Positions 1-8,942 of a stretch of DNA of 64,000 nucleotides are shown here, one piece after another. Both the position numbers and the translations under genes were made by a program. The stretch's first letter is position 1; every line of letters begins with the position of its first letter. Origin of the DNA: Hydrocarboniphaga sp. (GTDB lineage: Bacteria > Pseudomonadota > Gammaproteobacteria > Nevskiales > Nevskiaceae); the NCBI RefSeq assembly GCF_028291725.1, contig NZ_JAQGNT010000009.1, positions 91,759 to 155,758 on the forward strand. Direction: 5' to 3'. The notes below the pieces were generated by a model. The model was not told where the DNA came from, ran no database searches, and was given only the letters and a program-made list of their open reading frames with translations.

Positions 1-643
1 CGTTGCGCGTGGACAGCGCGCGCGCCTGGCAGAAACCGGCCATGCCCGCGGGGGCCGAACCGGCTTCCGCACCGCCGGCGATGATCACGTCGGCATCGCC
101 GCACTGGATCAGGCGCATGCCGACGCCGATCGAATGCGCGGCGGTGGTACAGGCCGAAACGGTGGCGAAACTCGGGCCGGTCAGACCGAGGTCGATCGAC
201 ACGTAACCCGCCACCATATTGATGATGGAAGCCGGCACGAAAAACGGCGAGACGCGCCCCGGCCCCTTGTCGTGCAGCTTCCGGCACTCTTCCTCGATAA
301 AGCCGATGCCGCCGATCCCCGAGCCGATCAGAACGCCGATGCGTTCACGATTGGCATCGTTCACCTCCAGCCCGGAATCGCGCATGGCCTGCTTGGCCGC
401 GGCGACACCGTAATGGATGAAGGGATCGGTTTTGCGCAGCTCCTTCGGGCCCATCCATTCCGTGGCGACGAAATCGTCCGACACCGTGCCCGCAAAGCGA
501 GTGGTGTAGGCCGACATGTCGTAGGAAGTGACGGGCCGGATGCCGGATTTGCCGGCAATGATGGACGCCCATGCAACATCGAGACTGGAACCGACGGGCG
601 AAACAATGCCCATGCCGGTGACGACAACGCGTCTGCGGCTCAT
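1..643 (-). CDS. fabF: beta-ketoacyl-ACP synthase II (partial, C-terminus beyond window)
   Basis: Minus-strand start at 643 reads MSRRRVVVTGMGIVSPVGSSL..., typical FabF N-terminus; follows acpP. Confidence 0.9.
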   Translation of the reverse strand, partial: MSRRRVVVTGMGIVSPVGSSLDVAWASIIAGKSGIRPVTSYDMSAYTTRFAGTVSDDFVATEWMGPKELRKTDPFIHYGVAAAKQAMRDSGLEVNDANRERIGVLIGSGIGGIGFIEEECRKLHDKGPGRVSPFFVPASIINMVAGYVSIDLGLTGPSFATVSACTTAAHSIGVGMRLIQCGDADVIIAGGAEAGSAPAGMAGFCQARALSTRN

Positions 644-679
644 ACGATCTTATCGATGGAGGAGAATGTCAGCAGGGCA

Positions 680-931
680 TTAAGCCTGCTGGTTGGTGTG
701 CGACCGGATGTAGTTGAGGACGTCCTGGAACGTCACGATTTTTTCGGCTTCTTCGTCGGGGATGTCGATCTCAAACTCTTCTTCAAGAGCCATGACGAGT
801 TCGACGGTGTCCAGCGAATCGGCCCCCAGATCTTCGACGAAAGATGCGGTTGGCGTGATCTGATCCTCCGCGACCGACAACTGTTCGGCGATGATTTTCT
901 TGACCTTTTCTTCCAAGCTGCTCATGAACAC
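680..931 (-). CDS. acpP: acyl carrier protein
   Basis: [17 protein letters not shown]...[21 protein letters not shown] with DSLD phosphopantetheine site. Confidence 0.97.
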   Translation of the reverse strand: MFMSSLEEKVKKIIAEQLSVAEDQITPTASFVEDLGADSLDTVELVMALEEEFEIDIPDEEAEKIVTFQDVLNYIRSHTNQQA

Positions 932-1021
932 TCCCTCTTTGGGGTCTGAAGTAACAAGATGATAAAGCGGACCTAGTGTACGGGATGCTGCGTGACGCTA
1001 GCTACCGAAGTTGAGCTCATT

Positions 1022-1759
1022 CTACGCCATGAACATGCCACCGTTGACGTGAAGCGTATGGCCGGTGATGTAGCCGGACTCGGTTGAAGCCAGAAACGCG
1101 ACCGCGGAGGCGACTTCGTCCACCGCGCCCAGACGCGGAATCAGCACGCGCTCCATCAGCTTGACCTTGACCTCGTCTGGCAGGCCGCGCGTCATGTCGG
1201 TTTCGATGAAGCCCGGAGCCACGACATTGACCGTGACGTTGCGACTACCGAGTTCGGCGGCGAGACTCTTCGAAAGGCCGGTCAGGCCAGCTTTTGCCGC
1301 CGCGTAGTTGGCCTGCCCGAAGTTACCCATGATGCCGACCACCGAACCGATGTTGATGATACGGCCGAAACGCTGCTTCATCATGCCGCGCATCACCAGC
1401 TTGGACATGCGGAAAACCGAGGTCAGGTTGGTATCGATGACGGCGCTCCAGTCATCGTCCTTGAGGCGCAGCGCGATCATGTCGCGGGTGATGCCGGCGT
1501 TGTTGACCAGCACCGTGATCGGCCCAAAGGTTTTCTCGACCTCCGACACCAGGGCGGTGCAGGCAACCGCATCGCGCACGTCGAGCGCACGCCCGGCGCC
1601 GCCGACCGGGGCAAGCCAGTCATTGATCGCCCTCGCGCCCTCTTCACTGGTCGCGGTACCGACCACCTTCATGCCCTCGGCCGAAAGACGCTCGGCGATC
1701 GCGCGGCCGATGCCGCGGCTGGCGCCGGTAATCAACGCGACGTTTGTATCGAATTTCAT
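1022..1759 (-). CDS. fabG: 3-oxoacyl-ACP reductase
   Basis: SDR fold motifs ALITGASRGIGRAIA, NNAGITRD, YAAAKAG. Confidence 0.95.
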   Translation of the reverse strand: MKFDTNVALITGASRGIGRAIAERLSAEGMKVVGTATSEEGARAINDWLAPVGGAGRALDVRDAVACTALVSEVEKTFGPITVLVNNAGITRDMIALRLKDDDWSAVIDTNLTSVFRMSKLVMRGMMKQRFGRIINIGSVVGIMGNFGQANYAAAKAGLTGLSKSLAAELGSRNVTVNVVAPGFIETDMTRGLPDEVKVKLMERVLIPRLGAVDEVASAVAFLASTESGYITGHTLHVNGGMFMA

Positions 1760-1804
1760 CCGTTTATCCCTGTGTATCCCTTGATCAGCTAATGACGATC
1801 GTGC

Positions 1805-1969
1805 CTAGTGTGCCGTCCCGCAAGTTCGTACCATAATTCGATGCGTCTTTCGGCGCCCAGCTGCGTTGCTCCTCCTCACCATAGTTCGACTATGGCTCGT
1901 CGTCGCGCCTTGCTGGACACCGAAATCCGCTGCCGACTTATGGCACGAACTTGCGGGACGGCACACTAG
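1805..1969. repeat. 165-bp element bounded by perfect 25-bp inverted repeats ending in CTAG, with internal hairpin
   Basis: Left arm ctagtgtgccgtcccgcaagttcgt (1805-1829), right arm acgaacttgcgggacggcacactag (1945-1969); internal ccatagttcgactatgg. Confidence 0.85.
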
Positions 1970-2895
1970 CCGCGTGCCAGAGCCAGCGCCTGTACCAGAT
2001 TCGCCGGGTCTTCCAGTGCCACCGACTGCAGGCCGTCGACGATGCGCTTGTTGAGGCCGGTCAACACCGAACCCGGTCCGCATTCGAGAAACGCCGACAC
2101 CCCATTCGCGTGCAGTTGGCGGATCGTCTGTGTCCAGCGCACCGGACGATACAGCTGCTCCTTCAAGGCCTGGCGGATTTCGTCGGGTGTGCTGTGAGCC
2201 ATCGCATCGAGATTATGGAAGACCGGGATGGCCGGCGGTTGAACGGACGTTTGATCAAGCTGCTCGGCGAGCTGTTCGGCCGCGCCTCGCATCAGCGAGC
2301 AATGCGAGGGCACCGACACCGGCAGGCGCTTCACCAGCTTCGCGCCCAGCGACTTGCCGTTGGCCTGCAGCCAGTCGAGGGCGACAGTCTGCCCCGCCAC
2401 CACGACCTGCCCCGGCGAGTTGAAATTGACCGGCTCCAGCACCTCGCTGCCCGGATAGCTTTTGCACACCGCTTCGATCCTGCCGTCGTCCAGGCCGAGC
2501 ACCGCCACCATGCCGCCGCTGCCCTCCGGCACTGCGGCCTGCATCAACTGGCCGCGCAGCTCGACGAGTTTCAGCGCGTCGGCAAAACGCAGGCTGCCGG
2601 CGGCAACCAGCGCGGTGTATTCACCGAGACTGTGACCGGCGAGCGCGGCCGGGGACGGTGGCTCCTGCTTGCGCCAGATGCGCCATAGCGCGATGCCGGC
2701 AGCCAGCAGCGCGGGCTGCGTGCGTTCGGTGCGGTTCAGCTCTTCGGCCGGGCCTTCCAGCACCAGCTTGGCGACGTCCCAGCCGAGCACCTCGGAGGCC
2801 TCGCGAAACGTCGGCTCGATCTCGCTGGCGGCGTGCTTGCCCAGCATGCCGACCGCCTGCGAACCCTGCCCGGGAAACAACAACGCGTACTTCAT
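1966..2895 (-). CDS. fabD: malonyl-CoA:ACP transacylase
   Basis: MKYALLFPGQGSQAVGML...AGHSLGEYTALVAAG. Confidence 0.95.
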   Translation of the reverse strand: MKYALLFPGQGSQAVGMLGKHAASEIEPTFREASEVLGWDVAKLVLEGPAEELNRTERTQPALLAAGIALWRIWRKQEPPSPAALAGHSLGEYTALVAAGSLRFADALKLVELRGQLMQAAVPEGSGGMVAVLGLDDGRIEAVCKSYPGSEVLEPVNFNSPGQVVVAGQTVALDWLQANGKSLGAKLVKRLPVSVPSHCSLMRGAAEQLAEQLDQTSVQPPAIPVFHNLDAMAHSTPDEIRQALKEQLYRPVRWTQTIRQLHANGVSAFLECGPGSVLTGLNKRIVDGLQSVALEDPANLVQALALARG

Positions 2896-2960
2896 CTCTT
2901 ATCACTCTCCCTATACGGCCTTGTGCCGCGATACCGACGTCCTTGCTTCTCTTATAGCGC

Positions 2961-3623
2961 CTAGGCACGCCCTGCCGCAGGCTCGCTCGCGGTTGCCGGC
3001 GCTCGGGCGCCGCGCTCCGGGCCGCCACGCCAGTTGCCGAATATCAGCGCATAAACCAAGGCTGCGATCGCGCCGAAGAAATGCGCATCGGTAATTACCG
3101 ATCCGCCGATCGCGGCTTCGTCCGACACCGGCGCTCCGGCTAACTGCTCGTAGCCGAGCTTGCCCAGCAAAAATATCAGGCAGCCCAGGCTCACCAGGTC
3201 GCGTCGCCGCAACTGCGGCAACAAGCCCAGCACGAACAGACCGTGAATGACTCCGGACATGCCGACATAACTGTGCAGCCCCGGCACGAACGCATACAGG
3301 CACAGCGACATCGCCAGGCCGATCAGCACGACCCTGCGCGCCAGCACCCACAAGCTCAGGCGCTCCGGGCACAGCAACACCAGCACGATCAGTCCCAGCT
3401 CATTCAGAAACAGGTGATACCAGCCCAGGTGCACGAAATTGCCGGTCAGCAGGCGCCACCACTGCCCGGCTGCGATCGCCGTGCGCTGGTAACACAGTAG
3501 ATCGCGCACATGACCGCCCCCTAACTCCGCAGCTAGCAACAGCAACATCAATGCCACAGGCGCCCACCATACTGAGCGTGCGAACAAGCCGGGCTCAGTG
3601 TTGTCAGAAGCGTTTGGTATCAT
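2961..3623 (-). CDS. rhomboid-family membrane protease, rhombosortase-like
   Basis: WWRLLTGNFVHLGWYHLFLNELGL, YVGMSGVIHGLFVLGLL (GxSG) and DAHFFGAIAALVYAL; short six-TM rhombosortase-like layout. Confidence 0.8.
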   Translation of the reverse strand: MIPNASDNTEPGLFARSVWWAPVALMLLLLAAELGGGHVRDLLCYQRTAIAAGQWWRLLTGNFVHLGWYHLFLNELGLIVLVLLCPERLSLWVLARRVVLIGLAMSLCLYAFVPGLHSYVGMSGVIHGLFVLGLLPQLRRRDLVSLGCLIFLLGKLGYEQLAGAPVSDEAAIGGSVITDAHFFGAIAALVYALIFGNWRGGPERGARAPATASEPAAGRA

Positions 3624-3664
3624 TCCCGGCTATCTCTTTGCGACCCGAACGGCACACTCCCAAC

Positions 3665-4171
3665 ATGCACACATCCTTTCGGCCGCGCCTCGGCGCAGCC
3701 CGCGATGCATCCATCCCGGCCCCGGCCATGCCCGTCCCGATCCCGGCGCGTTCGCGCGGCTTCACGCTGATCGAGATCATGGTCGTCGTCGTCATTCTCG
3801 GCATCCTGGCGGCGGTCGTGGTGCCCCGCATTATGAACAGACCCGACGACGCGCGCATCGCCAAAGCCAAGCAGGATGTGCGTGTGCTCGAGTCCTCGCT
3901 GAACCTGTACAAGCTCGACAATTTCGTCTACCCGACGACCCAGCAGGGCCTGGAAGCGCTGGTCGCGCCGCCGTCCGGCGAGCCGCAGGCCAAGAACTGG
4001 AAGCAAGGCGGCTATGTCGCCAAATTGCCGAACGATCCCTGGGGCAATCCCTACCAGTACCTGTCGCCGGGCGTGAAGGGCGAGATCGATATCTTCTCGC
4101 TGGGCGCCGACAATCGCCCGGGCGGCGACGGCGTCAATGCCGATATCGGCAACTGGAATCTCGGTGGGTGA
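3665..4171 (+). CDS. gspG: type II secretion major pseudopilin GspG
   Basis: RGFTLIEIMVVVVILGILAAVVVPRIMNRPDDARIAKAK...LPNDPWGNPYQYLSPG. Confidence 0.96.
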   Translation: MHTSFRPRLGAARDASIPAPAMPVPIPARSRGFTLIEIMVVVVILGILAAVVVPRIMNRPDDARIAKAKQDVRVLESSLNLYKLDNFVYPTTQQGLEALVAPPSGEPQAKNWKQGGYVAKLPNDPWGNPYQYLSPGVKGEIDIFSLGADNRPGGDGVNADIGNWNLGG

Positions 4172-4204
4172 GATGCGAATGAGGCCGACGGCCTCGTTCG
4201 CATC
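4172..4204 (+). promoter_or_regulatory. intra-operon stem-loop between gspG and gspH
   Basis: gatgcgaatgaggcc-gac-ggcctcgttcgcatc: 15-bp stem with one G-U, 3-nt loop, first base after the gspG stop. Confidence 0.75.
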
Positions 4205-4265
4205 GAACGCCGGGGCATGGATGACCCGGCCGCGGCTAAAAAACCGGGCGAATATCGCGCCATGG

Positions 4266-4916
4266 ATGGCGTTCGACTCAGGCGCAAAGCATCACGGAAC
4301 CCGGGTAGATCGCGAGGACGGCTTCACGCTGATCGAGATCATGGTGGTGATGGTGATCGTCGGCATCCTGGCGAGCTTCGTCAGCCTGTCGATCGGCAAT
4401 CGCACGAATGATGACCGGCTGCAGGCCGAGTCCAAGCGCCTGCAGCAGCTGATCCTGTTCGCGGCCGAGCAGGCGCAGATCCAGGGTGTCGAAATCGGCC
4501 TGCGCACGACCACCGAGGGCTTCGAGTTCCTGAGCATGGACAACCGCGGCCTGTGGCAGCCGGTCGATGAAGGCACGCTGCGCCCGCGCGAGATCGCGGC
4601 GCCGTTCTACCTGGAGCTGACCGTCGAGGGCCAGAAAGTCAAGCCGGTCGAGGTCAATCACGCCGAAGAGCGTCGCCAGAAAGAGGCTGACGACAAGAAG
4701 GACGACGAGAAGAAGGACCCGGGCGCCGACAGCGAACTGCACCTGGACAACGACAAGCCCAAGAATCGCCCGCAGCCGCAGATCTTCCTGCTGTCGAGCG
4801 GCGATGCCAGCGCCTTTCAGCTGGACCTGAAGCTGAAGAACTATGCGAGCTACTATCGGCTCGACTGCGACGTTCTGAGCCGCTGCACCTTGCAACGCCA
4901 GCAGGCGAGCAAGTGA
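4266..4916 (+). CDS. gspH: type II secretion minor pseudopilin GspH (charged insertion)
   Basis: DGFTLIEIMVVMVIVGILASFVSLSIGNRTNDDRLQAESKRL; start chosen upstream of prepilin motif. Confidence 0.85.
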   Translation: MAFDSGAKHHGTRVDREDGFTLIEIMVVMVIVGILASFVSLSIGNRTNDDRLQAESKRLQQLILFAAEQAQIQGVEIGLRTTTEGFEFLSMDNRGLWQPVDEGTLRPREIAAPFYLELTVEGQKVKPVEVNHAEERRQKEADDKKDDEKKDPGADSELHLDNDKPKNRPQPQIFLLSSGDASAFQLDLKLKNYASYYRLDCDVLSRCTLQRQQASK

Positions 4917-5308
4917 GCCGGCGCCCGGCGATGCGGGCACGCGGCTTCACCCTGGTCGAAGTGCTCGTCGCGGTCGCCGTGCTGGCGATGGCGCTGGGCG
5001 CGGTGATCTCGGGCATGGCGCGCTTCACCAGCAACGCCGCCTACCTGCGACAGAAGACCATCGCGATCTGGGTGGCGCACAACCGCCTGACCGAAATCGC
5101 GCTGCAGCCGACCTGGCCTGACATCGGCAAGACCAACGGCGAAGCCGAGATGGCCGGCGTCAAATGGCGCTGGAAAGCCGAGGTCAAGAAGACCGACGAC
5201 GACAATCTGCGCCGCGTCGATCTGGACGTGATGGCACCCGACGACCATCGTGGCAACAGCAAAAACAACGGCGCGCTGGCGTCGGTGTCGAGCTTCGTCG
5301 GCAAATGA
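4913..5308 (+). CDS. gspI: type II secretion minor pseudopilin GspI
   Basis: RGFTLVEVLVAVAVLAMALGAVISG...AHNRLTEIALQ; GTG start overlapping gspH stop. Confidence 0.92.
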   Translation: MSRRPAMRARGFTLVEVLVAVAVLAMALGAVISGMARFTSNAAYLRQKTIAIWVAHNRLTEIALQPTWPDIGKTNGEAEMAGVKWRWKAEVKKTDDDNLRRVDLDVMAPDDHRGNSKNNGALASVSSFVGK

Positions 5309-5358
5309 TCGGCAGATGAATAGGCTTACGCCCAATACCGTTCAGTTAACGCGGAGTT

Positions 5359-5424
5359 GTAGGGCGGGAGCATCCCGCCTTTCGCGACGGGGCGGCGGGA
5401 TACGCTGCGCTCCTCCCGCCCTAC
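5359..5424. repeat. REP-like palindrome (GTAGGGCGGGAG variant)
   Basis: gtagggcgggagcatcccgcc...ggcgggatacgctgcgctcctcccgccctac. Confidence 0.8.
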
Positions 5425-5432
5425 GCGACAAA

Positions 5433-6206
5433 GTGAACCGTGTTGGGGTCACGCCGCCACGCCGGCATCAGGGCTTCACGCTGATCGAAATCATCCTGGT
5501 GGTGCTGATCTTCGGCATCATGTCGGCAATGGCCTACGGCGGCCTCAACAGCGTGCTGAAAACCCGCACCGCGGTCGAAGCCTCGATCGAGCGCACCGCC
5601 GACCTGCAGCGCGCCTACATGCGCATGCGCAACGATTTCCAGAACCTGGCGCTGCGTCCGATCCGCGACAACTTCGGCGACCCGCAGCCCGCGCTGCTCG
5701 GCTCGCGCGACAACATCGTGGAGTTCACCCGCGGCGGCTGGCGCAACCCGCTGTACCTGCCGCGCAGCAGTTTCGAGCGCGTGGTCTACCGGCTCACCGA
5801 CCACAAGCTGGAACGCGCCAGCTACCGCGTGCTGGACCGTGCACAGGACTCGCAGCCGGCGCGCGTCACGCTGCTCGACCGCGTCGACGATTTCAAATTG
5901 CGCTACATGGACGAGCAGCGCGAATGGGTCACCGAATGGGCCGCGACGGCGAGCCGGAATCAGCCGCAGACCACGCAGGGCAGCACCGAAAAGCCGCCGC
6001 TGGCGATCGAGCTGACCCTGGTGACCAAGGACATGGGCGAGCTGCGCTTCGTGTTCAAGCCGGGTTCGGAGCCCACGCCCGCGGGCGCAAATGTGCCGCC
6101 GCCAACCACAGGCTCCAGCACGGGAATCGGCTCGGGCTCGAACGACGACGACTCGGACAAGGACACGCCCGGGACCCAGACTCCGACCAATCCCGATGAT
6201 GAATAA
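5433..6206 (+). CDS. gspJ: type II secretion minor pseudopilin GspJ
   Basis: HQGFTLIEIILVVLIFGIMSAMAYGGLNSVLKTR; GTG start downstream of REP proposed (ORF opens at 5250). Confidence 0.88.
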   Translation: MNRVGVTPPRRHQGFTLIEIILVVLIFGIMSAMAYGGLNSVLKTRTAVEASIERTADLQRAYMRMRNDFQNLALRPIRDNFGDPQPALLGSRDNIVEFTRGGWRNPLYLPRSSFERVVYRLTDHKLERASYRVLDRAQDSQPARVTLLDRVDDFKLRYMDEQREWVTEWAATASRNQPQTTQGSTEKPPLAIELTLVTKDMGELRFVFKPGSEPTPAGANVPPPTTGSSTGIGSGSNDDDSDKDTPGTQTPTNPDDE

Positions 6207-7173
6207 GCCGCCGAGGACGGCGCTGCCGCGGCGCCAGCGCGGCATCGCGCTGATCACCGCGATCCTGGTGGTGTCGATCGCGGTGATCGCCGCGACCGCG
6301 GTACTGTCGGCCGGGAGCCTCGCGATCCAGCGCACCGCGACGCTGCAGGAAACCGAGAAAGCCTGGTGGTATGCGATCGGCGTCGAGGCCTGGGTCAAGA
6401 CCATCCTCCAGCGCGATGCCAAGGAGAACAAGTACGACGGCCTCAGCGACATCTGGGCACAGCCGGTGGATGCGCTGCCGGTCGAGCAGGGCGTTCTGGC
6501 CGGCCGCATCATCGACGAGCAGGGCCGCTTCAATCTGAATAATTTCGGCGTCACCGACCCTATCGTGCGAAAGGAATGGCAGGACATTTTCACGCGCCTG
6601 TTCGAGCAGCTGAAGCTCGATCCGGCCCTGGCGCTGCCGCTGTCGGAGGCGATCACCGACTGGGTCGACGCGGACCAGAATCCGACGCCGTACGACGGCG
6701 CCGAGGACAATGAATATCTGGCGCTGCGGCCGCCCGCCGTGCCGTATCGAACGGCCAACCGCCTGATGCAGAGCGTCACCGAGCTGATGGCGGTCAAGGG
6801 CATCAACAAGGACATCTATGCGGCGCTGCTGCCGTACATCAGCGCCTTGCCGCGAACCGACGTGCCGATCAACATCAACACCGCGCCCGAGGCGCTGGTG
6901 CTCGCGCTGGAAGTCAAAACCAGCTCCGACACCCAAAGCTTCCTCAAGGAGCGCCTCCAGAAGCCGCTGGAGACGCCGGGCGAAATGCAGACCAAGGGCC
7001 TGTTCACCGGACCGGGCGACGCCAAGCCAGCTCGATTGAGCGTCAGCAGCTCGTACTTCCAGCTACGCGCCGACGCGTCCATCGGCAGCTCGCATGTGGC
7101 AATATATTGCCTGTTTTACCGCCCCTCGCAGGGCGATCCCGTGGTACTGGCCCGCAGTACCGACAGCGAATAA
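6196..7173 (+). CDS. gspK: type II secretion minor pseudopilin GspK
   Basis: RQRGIALITAILVVSIAVIAATAVL...GRFNLNNFGV...NINTAPEALVLAL. Confidence 0.92.
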   Translation: MMNKPPRTALPRRQRGIALITAILVVSIAVIAATAVLSAGSLAIQRTATLQETEKAWWYAIGVEAWVKTILQRDAKENKYDGLSDIWAQPVDALPVEQGVLAGRIIDEQGRFNLNNFGVTDPIVRKEWQDIFTRLFEQLKLDPALALPLSEAITDWVDADQNPTPYDGAEDNEYLALRPPAVPYRTANRLMQSVTELMAVKGINKDIYAALLPYISALPRTDVPININTAPEALVLALEVKTSSDTQSFLKERLQKPLETPGEMQTKGLFTGPGDAKPARLSVSSSYFQLRADASIGSSHVAIYCLFYRPSQGDPVVLARSTDSE

Positions 7174-7192
7174 CCCACTCGAAATCGATCGC

Positions 7193-8416
7193 TTGCGCGA
7201 AATCTTCTACATTCGCCTGCCCTCGGGCGTGCCCGCTGATGCCATTGGCGAGGCGCTCGTCGGCTATGGCATTGCGCCGGGCGATCACACCGGCGCGGTG
7301 GGCATTCAGCACGCGCCGCTGAGCCAGGCGCTGGACCGCGTCGGCGGCCGCCGCATCGCGGTGATCGTGCCGGGCTCCGACGTGCGCCTGGCCTCGGTCA
7401 CGGTGCCGGCACGCCAGCCCGCCAAGGTGCTCGCCGCCGCGCCCTACCAGCTCGAAGACCAACTCGCCGACGATGTCGACACACTGCACTTCGCGCTCGG
7501 CACGCGCCAGGCCGACGGCAGCTGGCCGGTCGCGGTCGTGAGCCGCGCCTTGATGGCAGCCTGGATGGCGCCATTCCGCGAACGCGGCCTGAACCCCGAG
7601 GGCCTGTACCCGGAATCACTGGCGCTGCCCTGGGACTCCGAGGCGGCGCGCTGGAGCGCGCTGATCGAGGCTGGCCAGGTGATCGTGCGCAGTGGCCCCT
7701 ACTCCGGCTTCTGCTGCGCGCCGGAAGATCTGGTGACCTATCTCCAGCTGGCCGACCCGGAAAAAACCCGTGCGCTGCGCCTGCTGATCCTGGCCAACGC
7801 CGGGCTCGATTACAGCCGCATCGAATGGCCGCTCGAGCTGCTGCCCGGCTATGGCAGCGCACTGGAGGCGTACAGCCGGCACCTGCAGCCGGCGCTGAGC
7901 ATCAACCTGCTGCAGGGCAGCTATTCGCTGAGCCAGGACTACGAGCGCCACTGGAAGCCCTGGCGTGCCGCCGCAGCGCTCGCCGGCATCTGCCTGCTGC
8001 TGGGCGCAGCGATCTATGGCGTACAGACCTCACAGCTGTCGCGCGAAATCGCCGCGCAGGACCAGGCCAACATCGGCCGCTTCCAGGAACTATTCCCGGC
8101 CGAGACCCGGATCGTCGACCTGAGTGCGCAGGTCGATCAGCAGATCCGCGCGCTGAAAGGCAGCGGCAAGACCGGCGGCGTTTTCATGCTGATGGAAACC
8201 CTGTCGCAGGCGCTCGGCGCCAATCAGGGGCTCAAGCTGCAGAGCCTGCAATATCGCGAAGGGGCACTGTACCTGGCGATGCGCGCAACCGATCTGCAGG
8301 TCGTCGAACGCCTGCGTGAATGGTTCTCGTCGCAGCGCGCGACCGCGCTCGAAGTGCAGTCCGCCGACGCCAGCAGCGAAGGCGTGCAAGTGCGCCTGAA
8401 ACTGAGCCCCGCCTGA
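7193..8416 (+). CDS. gspL: type II secretion inner-membrane platform protein GspL
   Basis: Long cytoplasmic domain then single TM (AAAALAGICLLLGAAIYGVQ), operon position; start uncertain (TTG proposed). Confidence 0.85.
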   Translation: MREIFYIRLPSGVPADAIGEALVGYGIAPGDHTGAVGIQHAPLSQALDRVGGRRIAVIVPGSDVRLASVTVPARQPAKVLAAAPYQLEDQLADDVDTLHFALGTRQADGSWPVAVVSRALMAAWMAPFRERGLNPEGLYPESLALPWDSEAARWSALIEAGQVIVRSGPYSGFCCAPEDLVTYLQLADPEKTRALRLLILANAGLDYSRIEWPLELLPGYGSALEAYSRHLQPALSINLLQGSYSLSQDYERHWKPWRAAAALAGICLLLGAAIYGVQTSQLSREIAAQDQANIGRFQELFPAETRIVDLSAQVDQQIRALKGSGKTGGVFMLMETLSQALGANQGLKLQSLQYREGALYLAMRATDLQVVERLREWFSSQRATALEVQSADASSEGVQVRLKLSPA

Positions 8417-8937
8417 TGGCCAACGCCGCAATCCAGAAAGTCATCGACGAGGCGCGCAGCCGCTACATCAAGCTGGCGCCGCGTGAACGAGTGATCGTGG
8501 TGGTCGGCAGCATCGTCGTGCTGCTGACGGCGCTGTATCTGGGCGTGATCGAGCCGGTCGCGAACGCTCACGGCAGCCGCGTCGCGGCGCTGGCCTCGTC
8601 ACGCGCGCTTGCCGCGCAGCTCGAGACCGCGGCGGCGGCCGTTGCCGCCGCCGGCCCGAAAAGCGGCGCCGCCCAGGTCGGACGCGGCATGTCGCTGCTG
8701 GCGGCGATCGACCAGTCGACGCGCAACGGCACGCTGGCCAAGCCGCCGGCGAGCCTGCAGCCCGAAGGTGATCACGAGGTGAAAGTGCGTTTCGAAGAAG
8801 TGCCTTTCGACAGCCTGGTGCGCTGGCTGGCCGAGCTGCAAGCCAAGTACGGCGTCAGCGTGCAGGCGCTCGATGTTGAAGCACAGTCCGGCACCGGCCT
8901 GGTCAACGTCCGCATGTCATTGACGCGCGCCAGCTGA
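8416..8937 (+). CDS. gspM: type II secretion protein GspM
   Basis: N-terminal TM (RERVIVVVGSIVVLLTALYLGVIEP), start overlaps gspL stop. Confidence 0.85.
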   Translation: MANAAIQKVIDEARSRYIKLAPRERVIVVVGSIVVLLTALYLGVIEPVANAHGSRVAALASSRALAAQLETAAAAVAAAGPKSGAAQVGRGMSLLAAIDQSTRNGTLAKPPASLQPEGDHEVKVRFEEVPFDSLVRWLAELQAKYGVSVQALDVEAQSGTGLVNVRMSLTRAS

Positions 8938-8942
8938 TCCGC

